A stretch of 64,000 bases of DNA from Chitinophagaceae bacterium IBVUCB1. Its GTDB lineage: Bacteria > Bacteroidota > Bacteroidia > Chitinophagales > Chitinophagaceae. Where the stretch lies: contig NFUW01000002.1 of NCBI GenBank assembly GCA_002127285.1, positions 1,151,630 through 1,215,629 of the forward strand, read 5' to 3'. Position 1 is the stretch's first letter. Each line of letters begins with the position of its first letter. The notes beneath the pieces are model-generated. The model did not search any database. It saw only the letters and a program-made list of their open reading frames with translations, and was not told the DNA's origin. This document shows, one piece after another, positions 8,789 to 17,418 of this stretch. Position numbers and translations under genes: made by a program.

Positions 8789-9352
8789 TTAATCTTGTAT
8801 CAAAAATGCTTCTACCTTCTTTACCGCGTGGTGATACGATGCTTTCAAAGCACCAACAGACGTATCCAACACGGCAGCCATTTCTTCATAAGGCATTTCA
8901 TCATAATACCTTAGATTAAATACAACACGTTGCTTTTCGGGCAGCGACTGTATGGCCATTTGCAGCTTCCATTCAATTCTGTTAGCATCATAGCCTTTTT
9001 GCGCTACCAGTTTATTACTCCAAGCCGATTCTTGTTCGGGCAATGCGGCAGAAGCCCTACGTTTTTGCTGCTCAATCCACGTCAGTGTTTCGTTGGTAGC
9101 AATACGGTATAGCCATGTGTACAGGTTGGCCTCTTGCCTGAAGTCGGCAAGGTTTTTCCATACTTTAATAAACACATTCTGCAATATATCATTCGTATCC
9201 TCATGCTCGGCAACCATGCGCCTGATATGCCAATACAAACGCTCCTGATATTTGCGTACCAGTTGGGTAAAAGCCGGTTCTCTCGTCTTTTCGTCCTGAA
9301 AAGAAGCCAGCAGTTCAGCATCGTCCGTATGTGCAGCAGCCATTGGGGGCAT
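8789..9352 (-). CDS. ECF-family RNA polymerase sigma factor
   Basis: A 187-residue sigma-70 family factor with region 2 and region 4 only. Region 2 runs through the LVRKYQERLYWHIRRMV and DILQNVFIKVWKNL segments to WLYRIATNETL. Region 4 has LPEKQRVVFNLRYYDEMPYEEMA and a helix-turn-helix ending in ALKASYHHAVKKV. It is transcribed divergently from fmt and heads a sigma/anti-sigma/exported-protein set on the minus strand. Start 9352 is an ATG; a second in-frame ATG at 9343 is possible. Confidence 0.92.
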   Translation of the reverse strand: MPPMAAAHTDDAELLASFQDEKTREPAFTQLVRKYQERLYWHIRRMVAEHEDTNDILQNVFIKVWKNLADFRQEANLYTWLYRIATNETLTWIEQQKRRASAALPEQESAWSNKLVAQKGYDANRIEWKLQMAIQSLPEKQRVVFNLRYYDEMPYEEMAAVLDTSVGALKASYHHAVKKVEAFLIQD

Positions 9353-9432
9353 GTATCCGAAGGCGGTTTGAAAGATAGACTATCAAAAGATAGGAAAGTT
9401 TAAGCAATGTCCGAAAAATCTGTTTCGTGTAG

Positions 9433-9440
9433 TAGCTTTG
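9433..9440 (+). promoter_or_regulatory. -7 element for fmt
   Basis: TAGCTTTG matches TAnnTTTG. It overlaps the most upstream in-frame fmt codon (TTG, 9438), which argues that translation starts later, at ATG 9447 or 9456. Confidence 0.4.
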
Positions 9441-9455
9441 CAGGCTATGATTGGC

Positions 9456-10376
9456 ATGCAGGATGTAAAGATTGTTTTTTTTGGTACGCCCGATTTTGCA
9501 GTGGCTTCGTTGCGCGCGCTGGTAGAAGCAGGTGCAAATATAGCAGCCGTTGTTACCGCACCAGACAAACCTGCTGGCAGGGGTATGCAACTGCAAGCAT
9601 CGGCTGTAAAACAATATGCAATAGCCAACAACTTGCGCGTATTACAACCCGAAAAACTGAAAGCCCCTGATTTTATTGCCGAACTGGAAGCCATCCATGC
9701 CCACCTGCAAGTAGTGGTAGCCTTCCGTATGCTGCCCGAAGTTGTATGGAATATGCCGCCGATTGGCACTATTAATGTACACGCATCGCTGCTGCCTCAA
9801 TATAGAGGTGCTGCTCCTATCAACTGGGCTATCATTAATGGCGAAACGGAAACAGGTGTTACTACCTTCAAGCTGCAACACGAAATAGATACGGGCAACA
9901 TACTACTGCAAAGCAAAATAGCCATACTACCAGAAGACAATATAGGCAGCCTGTATCAAAAGCTGATGGTCGAAGGCGGCAAGCTATTGGTTGAAACCGT
10001 TAAAGGATTGGCAGCAGGTACTATTAAAGAAATACCACAGGCAAATATCACCACCGAAATAAAACATGCGCCAAAAATATTTAAGGAACACACCCTGATA
10101 GATTGGGAAAAAGACGTGGTTAGTATTCACAATCTTGTGAGGGGTATGTCGCCCATACCTGCCGCATATACCATGCTGCAAGGCAAGGTGTTAAAAATTT
10201 ATGCCTCTCATTTCCAAACCGCAGCACACCAACAAGCATTGGGAACGTACGACACAGATAGCAAAACCTATCTGCGCTTTGCAGCAAATGGCGGGTGGCT
10301 GTATGCAGATGAATTGCAGATAGAGGGTAAAAAGCGTATGTCTGTGGTAGATTTCCTACGAGGTTTTCGCGCTTAG
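9456..10376 (+). CDS. fmt: Methionyl-tRNA formyltransferase
   Basis: Formylates initiator Met-tRNA using 10-formyl-THF. The protein opens with KIVFFGTPDFA, the formyltransferase N-terminus, and carries the signature SLLPQYRGAAPIN with the preceding NVHA segment (catalytic Asn and His). The C-terminal OB-like tRNA-binding domain follows. From the ATG at 9456 it is 306 residues, close to the family length. An ATG at 9447 would add three residues; an upstream TTG at 9438 overlaps the candidate promoter and is unlikely. The last 21 nt overlap the 3' end of aroQ on the other strand. Confidence 0.96.
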   Translation: MQDVKIVFFGTPDFAVASLRALVEAGANIAAVVTAPDKPAGRGMQLQASAVKQYAIANNLRVLQPEKLKAPDFIAELEAIHAHLQVVVAFRMLPEVVWNMPPIGTINVHASLLPQYRGAAPINWAIINGETETGVTTFKLQHEIDTGNILLQSKIAILPEDNIGSLYQKLMVEGGKLLVETVKGLAAGTIKEIPQANITTEIKHAPKIFKEHTLIDWEKDVVSIHNLVRGMSPIPAAYTMLQGKVLKIYASHFQTAAHQQALGTYDTDSKTYLRFAANGGWLYADELQIEGKKRMSVVDFLRGFRA

Positions 10377-10796
10377 TGTATCAGCAAAATACTGCGTAGC
10401 CAATGCATAGCCCTGCAAGCCAAGCCCAGTGATGCTACCTACACATTTAGCGGCTGTATAAGACGTTTTTCGGTATTCTTCCCTTGCGTAGATGTTGGAT
10501 ATATGTACTTCTATCACAGGTATGTTAATGGCTGCTATGGCATCTGGTATGGCAATGCTGGTATGTGTATATGCACCCGCATTCATCACAATGCCGTCTA
10601 TCTTGCCCCTGCAGGTATGCAAAAAGTTTATCAGCTCGCCCTCAATATTGCTTTGGTAATACGTAAATGCTACATGCGGAAACTGCTGCTCCAGTATTTT
10701 GTAATATGCATCCAGCGATTGTCCGCCATATATATCTGGCTCCCTTGTGCCCACAAGGTTCAGGTTAGGACCATTTACAATAGCTATTTGCAGCAT
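10356..10796 (-). CDS. aroQ: 3-Dehydroquinate dehydratase, type II
   Basis: Third step of the shikimate pathway: dehydrates 3-dehydroquinate to 3-dehydroshikimate. The 146-residue protein has the full type II signature: NGPNLNLVGTREPDIYG with the catalytic Tyr, QSNIEGELI, NAGAYTHTSIAI with catalytic Asn/His region, and EVHISNIYAREEYRK with the catalytic His. Length is typical for the dodecameric enzyme. Its 3' end overlaps fmt by 21 nt, tail to tail. It is divergent from the MarR gene with only 44 nt between the starts. Confidence 0.96.
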   Translation of the reverse strand: MLQIAIVNGPNLNLVGTREPDIYGGQSLDAYYKILEQQFPHVAFTYYQSNIEGELINFLHTCRGKIDGIVMNAGAYTHTSIAIPDAIAAINIPVIEVHISNIYAREEYRKTSYTAAKCVGSITGLGLQGYALATQYFADTLSAKTS

Positions 10797-10840
10797 CTTT
10801 TTTGTATTTTACGCAAGATAAGAAAAAGGCAAACCTGTTT

Positions 10841-11299
10841 ATGCCAACAATAGAAGAACTGATAAAAACCAAGCCAATTACAGACCCGTATGCACGGGCT
10901 ATGCTCAATATTATATACACGGGCAGTTGGTTGGTAAACAATGTGAACCAGACGCTAAAGCCGCATGGCATTACAGAACCGCAATACAATGTGTTGCGCA
11001 TACTACGTGGACAAAACGGTGAAGCCATGAACCTGTTTGAAATACAAAACAGGATGCTGCAACGCATGTCAAACGTATCAAGACTGATAGATAAGCTGCT
11101 GGATAAAGGATTGGTAGAAAGGAAAGAATGCGAAGAAAACAGGCGTATGGTTGATATCCGCATTACGCAAGCAGGCTTATCGCTATTGGAAACAGTAGAA
11201 GTACCCCTCGCTGCTCACATGAACAATATGTCAACCAAGCTGAAGAAAGAACATGCTGCGCAGCTTGCACAATGGCTGGATGCGCTGCACGACGATTAA
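10841..11299 (+). CDS. MarR-family transcriptional regulator
   Basis: A 152-residue winged-helix regulator. Residues from [15 protein letters not shown] through [32 protein letters not shown] give the MarR winged helix with the conserved DRR-like wing (here ENRRMVDI). Flanking helices would form the dimer interface. The ATG at 10841 is preferred; an in-frame TTG at 10802 would add 13 residues of poor quality. The gene ends inside the region upstream of xerD and may be cotranscribed with it. The ligand and targets are unknown; a divergent aroQ promoter lies immediately upstream. Confidence 0.9.
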   Translation: MPTIEELIKTKPITDPYARAMLNIIYTGSWLVNNVNQTLKPHGITEPQYNVLRILRGQNGEAMNLFEIQNRMLQRMSNVSRLIDKLLDKGLVERKECEENRRMVDIRITQAGLSLLETVEVPLAAHMNNMSTKLKKEHAAQLAQWLDALHDD

Positions 11300-11322
11300 A
11301 CACACACAACAACATACTGCCC

Positions 11323-12225
11323 GTGTGGGAAGCATACCTGAAAGGTTTTAAGGCGTACCTGCAACTGGAACGCTCCATGTCTGACAATACAGTAGAAGCA
11401 TACCTGCACGATGCACAGATGCTGAACGATTATATACTGTCTGCCGAGGGTAGCACGGCACTCGAAGATATTACACTCAAACACCTGCAATCTTTCCTTG
11501 CACATATTAACGAGTTGGAACTTAGTGCGGGTACACAGGCTCGCATCATTAGCGGCATCAAGTCTTTCTTTGGCTACCTGCTATTGGAAGAAGTAACGAA
11601 AACAGACCCGTCTGAACTGCTGGAAGCACCAAAGCTGAAACGTGCATTGCCCGAGTTTTTGAGTGTGGACGAAATAGACCAGCTATTTGCGGCCATAGAC
11701 CACAGCACACCGGAAGGGCAGCGCAACCGTGCCCTGCTCGAAACCATGTATAGCTGCGGCCTGCGTGTTAGCGAAGTCATCAGCCTGCAACTAAGCAACC
11801 TGTATCTGGATGTGGGCTTTTTGAGAGTGATAGGTAAAGGAAATAAAGAACGCCTTGTACCCATTGGCGAAACGGCAGCCAAACAAGTGAGGCTGTACAA
11901 AGACCATGTGCGCAGTTTTATCAACATCAAAGCGGGGCACGAAGACATTTTGTTCCTCAACAGGCGGGGTGCAGCCCTTTCTCGTGTGATGGTTTTTATC
12001 ATACTTAAAGAGTTGACTATCAAAAGTGGTATCAAAAAAAACATCCACCCACATACTTTGCGCCATTCATTTGCTACCCATCTGGTAGAGGCTGGTGCCG
12101 ACCTAAGGGCTGTACAAGAAATGATGGGACATAAGAGCATTACTACTACCGAAATATACACACACCTTGACAGGAGCTACCTGCGCCATACATTAGAGAA
12201 ATTTCATCCTCGCTTTGGCAAATAG
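11323..12225 (+). CDS. xerD: Site-specific tyrosine recombinase XerD
   Basis: Resolves chromosome dimers at dif together with XerC. I place the start at the GTG at 11323, giving 300 residues. With this start the six catalytic residues are Arg148, Lys172, His244, Arg247, His270 and Tyr279, the same numbers as in E. coli XerD. An upstream ATG at 11272 would add 17 residues of no family resemblance and overlap the MarR gene. The N-terminal SAM-like core-binding domain begins with a [19 protein letters not shown] segment. No attachment sites or phage genes are nearby, so this is the housekeeping enzyme and not an integrase. Confidence 0.93.
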   Translation: MWEAYLKGFKAYLQLERSMSDNTVEAYLHDAQMLNDYILSAEGSTALEDITLKHLQSFLAHINELELSAGTQARIISGIKSFFGYLLLEEVTKTDPSELLEAPKLKRALPEFLSVDEIDQLFAAIDHSTPEGQRNRALLETMYSCGLRVSEVISLQLSNLYLDVGFLRVIGKGNKERLVPIGETAAKQVRLYKDHVRSFINIKAGHEDILFLNRRGAALSRVMVFIILKELTIKSGIKKNIHPHTLRHSFATHLVEAGADLRAVQEMMGHKSITTTEIYTHLDRSYLRHTLEKFHPRFGK

Positions 12226-12282
12226 TTTTTAGTACTTTAGTGCTCGCTCTCCCCCAAAGCAAGCAACAAACTAAACAATGAA

Positions 12283-13521
12283 ATGACACAACAGTTAGGG
12301 GCGTTTTTAATACAGTTAATCATTATTATAGTCACCTCTCGGGTGTTTGGTTATTTCTTCAAAAAAATGGGGCAACCCACTGTAATGGGCGAAATATTGG
12401 CGGGCATATTCTTAGGCCCATCCATCTTAGGTGGCATCTTCCCTGTATATCTGGATACGATATTCCCCCCAGGCTCACTTGATACCATGCGCATCCTCAG
12501 CCAGATTGGCCTGATACTCTTCATGTTTGTGGTGGGTATGGAGCTAGACCTGAATGTATTGAAAACAAAAGCGCGTACTGCTATTACCATCAGCAACTCC
12601 AGCATCATCATACCATTTTCACTTGGTGTACTGCTCGCATATTTTCTACACGATTATTATGCCCCTGTAGATGCTCCGTTCTACGCATTTGCCTTATTTA
12701 TGGGTATTGCCATGAGCATTACTGCATTCCCCGTATTGGCAAGGATATTGCGCGAACGCGCCATGCGCGATAAACGCATCGAAGCCATAGCCATGACCAG
12801 TGCCGCCATCAACGACGTAACGGGATGGGTAGCCCTTGCGTTTGTAATAGCCATCATAAAAGCTCACTCATTCTCAAATTCAATATATACATTACTTGCT
12901 ACAGTAGGTTATATGGTAGTAATGGTATTTGTGATACGCCCGTTGATGAACAGGTTTGCAAAAGCCAAGAAAACAAATTTCATAAAACAATCTACCGTTG
13001 CTATTATATTCATTGTAATGCTATTAAGCTCTTTATGTACAGAGTTGATAGGTGTACATGCTTTATTTGGCGCATTTATGGCAGGTGTTATCATGCCGCA
13101 AGAGTGGGACTTCAGACAAATCATTACCGACAAAATAGAAGACGTAGCACTGATATTATTACTACCGCTTTTCTTTGTTATAACAGGCTTGCGTACACAC
13201 ATCAATGCCGTAAATACACCTACGCTATGGGCTGTTACAGCCCTGATAATATTTGTAGCCGTACTTGGCAAATTAGGGGGTAGTGCATTGGCTGCTAAAA
13301 TAACGGGCGAAAACAACTACAACAGTTTATCTATTGGTGCACTTATGAATACACGCGGGCTGATGGAACTGGTTATCCTGAATATCGGTTATGAACTGAA
13401 AATATTGTCGGACGAAATATTTACCATGATGGTAATAATGGCTCTGGTAACCACATTCATGACTACTCCACTACTGTCTTTACTCGACAAGGTGTACAAG
13501 AAGAACCCTCGAACCGATTAG
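12283..13521 (+). CDS. CPA2-family cation:proton antiporter
   Basis: A 412-residue integral membrane protein with about 12 hydrophobic segments. The start GQPTVMGEILAGIFLGPS is the typical first core helix of Kef/Nap-type CPA2 exchangers. The pair Asn-Asp in AAINDVTGW, after SITAFPVLARIL, is the ion-binding ND motif of electrogenic Na+/H+ or K+/H+ antiporters. There is no C-terminal TrkA-N (RCK) domain, unlike KefB/KefC. Ion specificity cannot be read. Its stop codon overlaps the stop of the converging GT2 gene by 4 nt. Confidence 0.9.
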   Translation: MTQQLGAFLIQLIIIIVTSRVFGYFFKKMGQPTVMGEILAGIFLGPSILGGIFPVYLDTIFPPGSLDTMRILSQIGLILFMFVVGMELDLNVLKTKARTAITISNSSIIIPFSLGVLLAYFLHDYYAPVDAPFYAFALFMGIAMSITAFPVLARILRERAMRDKRIEAIAMTSAAINDVTGWVALAFVIAIIKAHSFSNSIYTLLATVGYMVVMVFVIRPLMNRFAKAKKTNFIKQSTVAIIFIVMLLSSLCTELIGVHALFGAFMAGVIMPQEWDFRQIITDKIEDVALILLLPLFFVITGLRTHINAVNTPTLWAVTALIIFVAVLGKLGGSALAAKITGENNYNSLSIGALMNTRGLMELVILNIGYELKILSDEIFTMMVIMALVTTFMTTPLLSLLDKVYKKNPRTD

Positions 13522-14255
13522 CCTTTCTTTTGGTAATCGCCGCGCGAAAAGAATTTTTCAATCAGGCAGTAGAGAAACACAAAGAAATACCTGCTACCCA
13601 TTTCCTTTATCTTCAGGTTAGATGTGCCGTATTTTCTATTCGTCCAGCTATTGGGCAATACAGTGAACGAATATCCTCTTATAATGGCTTTTAATGATAG
13701 CTCCAGCGTTAGGTTGAAGTGTGGCGACAAGATAGGAGCTAAGCCTTTGATGGTTTCTTTTTTATACATCTTAAAGGCATTGGTGAAATCGTTGTATGGT
13801 ATCCTGAATACCATACGCACACCATTATTCACGAGCCTGTTCAGTATCAGTTTGTGGCGCGGATAGTCTATTATTTTTCCACCCTTCATAAACCTGCTGC
13901 CAAAAACACAATCACTATCGGTCTCGACCATCTTTTTGTAAAAGGCGACTAAATCGTCAGGCGAATCAGACATATCAGCCATCATAATAGCCACACAATC
14001 ACCCTGAAACTTCTCTAATCCGTAACGAATGGCATAACCAAAACCATTGGGGCCTGCATTGGTATAATAAACAAGCGTGGGTATTGATTTAGCAAGCTTT
14101 TCAAGGGTTTGTAACGTGCCGTCTTTAGAGTTATCGTTCACTACAACTAACTCGTGCGGTACTTGCGCTTCATGCAGCTTTGCATAAATCTGCGGCAGAG
14201 ACTCAGGCAGCGATTGCTCCTCGTTATATGCAGGTATGACTACAGATAGCTTCAT
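13518..14255 (-). CDS. Family 2 glycosyltransferase (DPM1-like)
   Basis: A 245-residue GT-A glycosyltransferase. It opens with LSVVIPAYNEEQSLPESL, then VVNDNSKDGT as the nucleotide-binding part and MADMSDSPDDL with the metal-binding Asp residues. The fold and the lack of long C-terminal membrane segments resemble dolichol/undecaprenyl-phosphate mannosyltransferases, although a short hydrophobic helix (FFVFLYCLIEKFF) near the end may attach to the membrane. It follows the epimerase gene at 14259 by 3 nt on the same strand, so a role in building a lipid-linked sugar for a surface glycan is likely. Confidence 0.88.
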   Translation of the reverse strand: MKLSVVIPAYNEEQSLPESLPQIYAKLHEAQVPHELVVVNDNSKDGTLQTLEKLAKSIPTLVYYTNAGPNGFGYAIRYGLEKFQGDCVAIMMADMSDSPDDLVAFYKKMVETDSDCVFGSRFMKGGKIIDYPRHKLILNRLVNNGVRMVFRIPYNDFTNAFKMYKKETIKGLAPILSPHFNLTLELSLKAIIRGYSFTVLPNSWTNRKYGTSNLKIKEMGSRYFFVFLYCLIEKFFSRGDYQKKG

Positions 14256-14258
14256 ATA

Positions 14259-15329
14259 CTATGCCTGCACGCGCGACAGGAATGCTTCATGTATTTGTGT
14301 CAGTATATCTTCTATATTGTAATGCAGCTTCCAATCGGGGTAGTGTGCTTCAAATTTAGAGGTATCACTTACCCACCATATATGGTCGCCTATGCGGTTT
14401 GTTTCAGAATACTGGTAGTTCATCGGCCTGCCTGTTATTTTCTCACACATCTGTATAGCCTCTGCCATAGAGCAGTTAGAAAAACGTCCGCCGCCTGCAT
14501 TATATACTTCTCCCTGACGTGGTGCCTGATGGAAGTGCCAGAACATATTTACCAAATCCCAAGAGTGAATATTATCGCGTACCTGCTTGCCTTTATAGCC
14601 AAACACTGTGTATTTATCGCCTGTAATAGCACACTTCATCAGATAAGAGAGGAAACCGTGCAGTTGTGTACCACTATGCTTTGGTCCTGTAAGGCATCCA
14701 CCACGAAAGATGCCCACATTCATGCCAAAGTATTTACCATACTCTTGCGCTACAACATCTGCAGCTACCTTTGATGCACCAAACAGTGAGTGTTTGGTGT
14801 TATCAATGCTCATATTCTCGTCAATCCCTTTGGCAAAGTACGGATGCGTTTCAGCAATTTCCCAGCGGTGTTCCTGTTCTACCAACGGCAGGTAGTTGGG
14901 TGTGTCACCATATACTTTGTTGGTAGATGTAAAAATGAAAGTAGCCTCAGGGCAATGCTTGCGGGTTACTTCCAGCATATTAATAGTACCGTTAGCGTTT
15001 ACGGTAAAATCCGTAATCGGTTCACGAGCTGCCCAGTCGTGGCTTGGCTGTGCTGCCGTATGCACTATCAGCTTAATATCTTTACCGTATTGTGCAAATA
15101 TTTTATCCAGTGCATCTATGTCGCGTATATCGGCTGCATGGTGTTCAAAATTGCTGATTGCATTTACCAATCGTTGTGTATTCCATTCGGTAGATGCATC
15201 TGCACCAAAAAAGCGCATACGCATATTGTTATCTATGCCTATTACCTTATCAAACTTTTCAGCAAAAAACTCAACCGACTCACTACCAATAAGCCCCGAA
15301 GAACCCGTTACAACGCAAACCTTAGACAT
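14259..15329 (-). CDS. NAD-dependent epimerase/dehydratase, CDP-paratose 2-epimerase-like, with Phe in place of catalytic Tyr
   Basis: An extended short-chain dehydrogenase/reductase of 356 residues. The Rossmann motif GSSGLIG is at the N-terminus and [11 protein letters not shown] supplies the conserved Thr/Ser region. [14 protein letters not shown] and EVYNAGGG are C-terminal sugar-nucleotide-binding motifs of CDP-paratose 2-epimerase-like enzymes. The YxxxK catalytic motif reads FGASK: Phe stands where Tyr is expected while Lys is kept (checked in the codons, TTT). I recall related proteins with a similar segment, so the change may be a family trait, but I cannot verify it. It forms a unit with the downstream GT2 gene and has a -7 element 36 nt upstream. 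Confidence 0.85.
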   Translation of the reverse strand: MSKVCVVTGSSGLIGSESVEFFAEKFDKVIGIDNNMRMRFFGADASTEWNTQRLVNAISNFEHHAADIRDIDALDKIFAQYGKDIKLIVHTAAQPSHDWAAREPITDFTVNANGTINMLEVTRKHCPEATFIFTSTNKVYGDTPNYLPLVEQEHRWEIAETHPYFAKGIDENMSIDNTKHSLFGASKVAADVVAQEYGKYFGMNVGIFRGGCLTGPKHSGTQLHGFLSYLMKCAITGDKYTVFGYKGKQVRDNIHSWDLVNMFWHFHQAPRQGEVYNAGGGRFSNCSMAEAIQMCEKITGRPMNYQYSETNRIGDHIWWVSDTSKFEAHYPDWKLHYNIEDILTQIHEAFLSRVQA

Positions 15330-15365
15330 ATATGATAATAATTACTACTACAATTAGAATTTGTG

Positions 15366-15373
15366 CAAAGGTA
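15366..15373 (-). promoter_or_regulatory. -7 element for the epimerase-GT2 pair
   Basis: Minus-strand TACCTTTG matches TAnnTTTG and lies 36 nt before the ATG at 15329, within an AT-rich divergent intergenic region of 248 nt in which I see no other feature. Confidence 0.5.
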
Positions 15374-15577
15374 TATTATTTTTATCCGCAATGCTATGTT
15401 AATCAAATATGACTTTTGTAATTGAGTACCGTTAATAACAACCTAGTATTTATACCTATAAACTTGTCATTAAAACTTTAAGCTTTAGAAACTTGATAAT
15501 AAATATCCATACATTTACGGCAAATTATTTCAAAATATACTTAATCATCTAAAAACAGCTAATGTTTAGCACGAATA

Positions 15578-16459
15578 ATGCAATTTGAAAATAAATTACG
15601 GAAACTGATTATTGAGGCAGTTGGCAGCAGCTATCTAAAAAAGTTGACGGAGCTGAACGAAAGTGATAGTATGTTCCGCATAATAAAAGTAATTGTTTAT
15701 TACGCAGCATACTTTGCGATGTACTTTTATGCAATAAAACTTCCTTTACCTTATTTCGTAATATTGGCATTGGGTATGTGGTGTGTATTGGTAATTAATT
15801 TTAATAGAATAAACGTAATTACACACGATGCCTCACATTATCAGATTTTCAACAATAAAAAAATGAACGATAATATTGTTAACTTTTTGTGCGCATATAC
15901 ATGCCTGCACGATGTTCAACAATACAGAAAGTCTCATAACGTTCATCATCGTTCTCTGCATACTGACGAAGACCCTGATACTGAATTTTACTCATTGAAT
16001 GTAAAAAAAGTACTATCAGACCTACTTCTCATTACATTTGCAAAACAGCTGTTGTATAATACCAGTAAAGTTAAAAAATCAGTATTTGTATACTTATTCC
16101 AGCTAATTATTTTAAGTTCTTTTTACATGATTAATGATGATGTACCGGCAGCGATTTTGCACTACACCATCTTTTTCTTTTATCCAATGACAGGATTATT
16201 TGTCCTTGTAATTAGAATAAGGACACACATCCAGCATTACTCCGAAAGCAACAGTACAATATCAAGAACAACACTACCGTCTTTTGTAGAGAAGCTGTTT
16301 ATAGGCCAAAAGATGGAATACCATATGGAACACCATTTATTTCCAGGAATACCATATTACAATCTGATTGCATTACACAAAAAACTATCAGAAACCCTGT
16401 ACAAAGACGCTGAGTTCAATAGTCTGATTACTAAAACATATTTTACTGATGTACATTGA
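15578..16459 (+). CDS. Membrane fatty acid desaturase-family protein
   Basis: A 293-residue di-iron membrane enzyme. The three His boxes are present: HDASH, HNVHH and HMEHH (with HLFPGIPYYNL after it). Four or so hydrophobic segments flank the boxes. This is the FA_desaturase fold, which includes lipid desaturases and hydroxylases, so the substrate (acyl chain, sphingolipid base or carotenoid-like lipid) is open. The sequence is clearly more AT-rich than flanking genes. It overlaps the next gene, a methyltransferase, by 11 nt, so the two are probably translated together. The setting is between sugar epimerase and glycosyltransferase genes. Confidence 0.85.
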   Translation: MQFENKLRKLIIEAVGSSYLKKLTELNESDSMFRIIKVIVYYAAYFAMYFYAIKLPLPYFVILALGMWCVLVINFNRINVITHDASHYQIFNNKKMNDNIVNFLCAYTCLHDVQQYRKSHNVHHRSLHTDEDPDTEFYSLNVKKVLSDLLLITFAKQLLYNTSKVKKSVFVYLFQLIILSSFYMINDDVPAAILHYTIFFFYPMTGLFVLVIRIRTHIQHYSESNSTISRTTLPSFVEKLFIGQKMEYHMEHHLFPGIPYYNLIALHKKLSETLYKDAEFNSLITKTYFTDVH

Positions 16460-17396
16460 TCTGCAAAAAAGGAACTGTCCGTTATGCAACGACGCAAACA
16501 GCAAATTTCTTTTCTCATCAAAAGATTACAGATACCATTCTGTAGAAAATGAGTTTGAGTATAGTGAGTGTACTAAATGCCAACATATATTTTTGAGCAC
16601 ATACCCTAAAAAAGAGGATGTTGTAAAGCTGTACCCACCTACCCTAATGAATTACGGAGATATTGAAACGTCAAATAGCATTGGTTATAGGGTTAAAAAT
16701 CATCTCGACTTTATTAATATCAGAAATACGATTAAAAAAACTGGTATTCAAAAAATAAGTGCTTTGGATATTGGATGTGGTACTGGGCTGTATTTGGATC
16801 AGCTTAAAAAACTGAATGGACACATAGCCATAGAAACACTGGAAGGCATGGAAATAAGCGAACATGCTTGTCAGGTAGCAAAGGGGAAAGGTTACACCAT
16901 ACATCAATGCCTGTTAGAAGATTTTCAAACGGACAAGAAGTACAACGTAATCATCATGCAGCAAGTAATAGAACACCTACACGACTTAGATGCAAGTTTC
17001 AAGATACTCTCCAAGCTACTAAGCCCAGATGGTATATTAATCATTGAAACCCCTAATATGAACTGCCTAGACAGAGCTATATTTAAAAAATATTGGGAGG
17101 GCTACCACACACCTAGGCATTTTAATCTATTTAGAAAAAAGTCATTCGGAACTTGGCTTGGCAAATATAGCTTCGCTATACATGAGATGAAACTGAAAAT
17201 AAAACCCGTGCATTGGATATATAGCTTCCAAAATATGCTGATAGTAAATGGTGATAAAGAAAAAGGATTGGCAAGATTCTTTACATATAAAAACACGTTC
17301 CTGTTGCTCTTCTTTACACCGTTCGACCTGTTTCAAATACTATTTTTACGAAAATCATCTGATGTGCAGTATATCCTAAAAAAGAAAGACAGCTGA
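16449..17396 (+). CDS. SAM-dependent methyltransferase with N-terminal zinc ribbon
   Basis: A 315-residue class I methyltransferase. Four Cys at the N-terminus (CPLC near residue 10 and CTKC near 41) form a probable zinc ribbon, as in the methyltransferases of sugar and polyketide clusters. Motif I is ALDIGCGTGLYL, followed by the post-I acidic region and VIMQQVIEHLHD. The later ETPNMNCLDR and YHTPRHFNLF segments are common in this group. The C-terminal hydrophobic patch (FLLLFFTPFDLFQILFL) may bind membrane. It overlaps the desaturase gene by 11 nt. Substrate unknown; a lipid or glycan is likely from context. Confidence 0.85.
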   Translation: MYIDLQKRNCPLCNDANSKFLFSSKDYRYHSVENEFEYSECTKCQHIFLSTYPKKEDVVKLYPPTLMNYGDIETSNSIGYRVKNHLDFINIRNTIKKTGIQKISALDIGCGTGLYLDQLKKLNGHIAIETLEGMEISEHACQVAKGKGYTIHQCLLEDFQTDKKYNVIIMQQVIEHLHDLDASFKILSKLLSPDGILIIETPNMNCLDRAIFKKYWEGYHTPRHFNLFRKKSFGTWLGKYSFAIHEMKLKIKPVHWIYSFQNMLIVNGDKEKGLARFFTYKNTFLLLFFTPFDLFQILFLRKSSDVQYILKKKDS

Positions 17397-17418
17397 TACA
17401 ATTACATACTGCACAGTT

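Noticed and set aside
11272-12225. XerD as an integrase of a mobile element
   Set aside because: Catalytic residue numbers match housekeeping XerD, and no attachment sites, phage or conjugation genes lie nearby.
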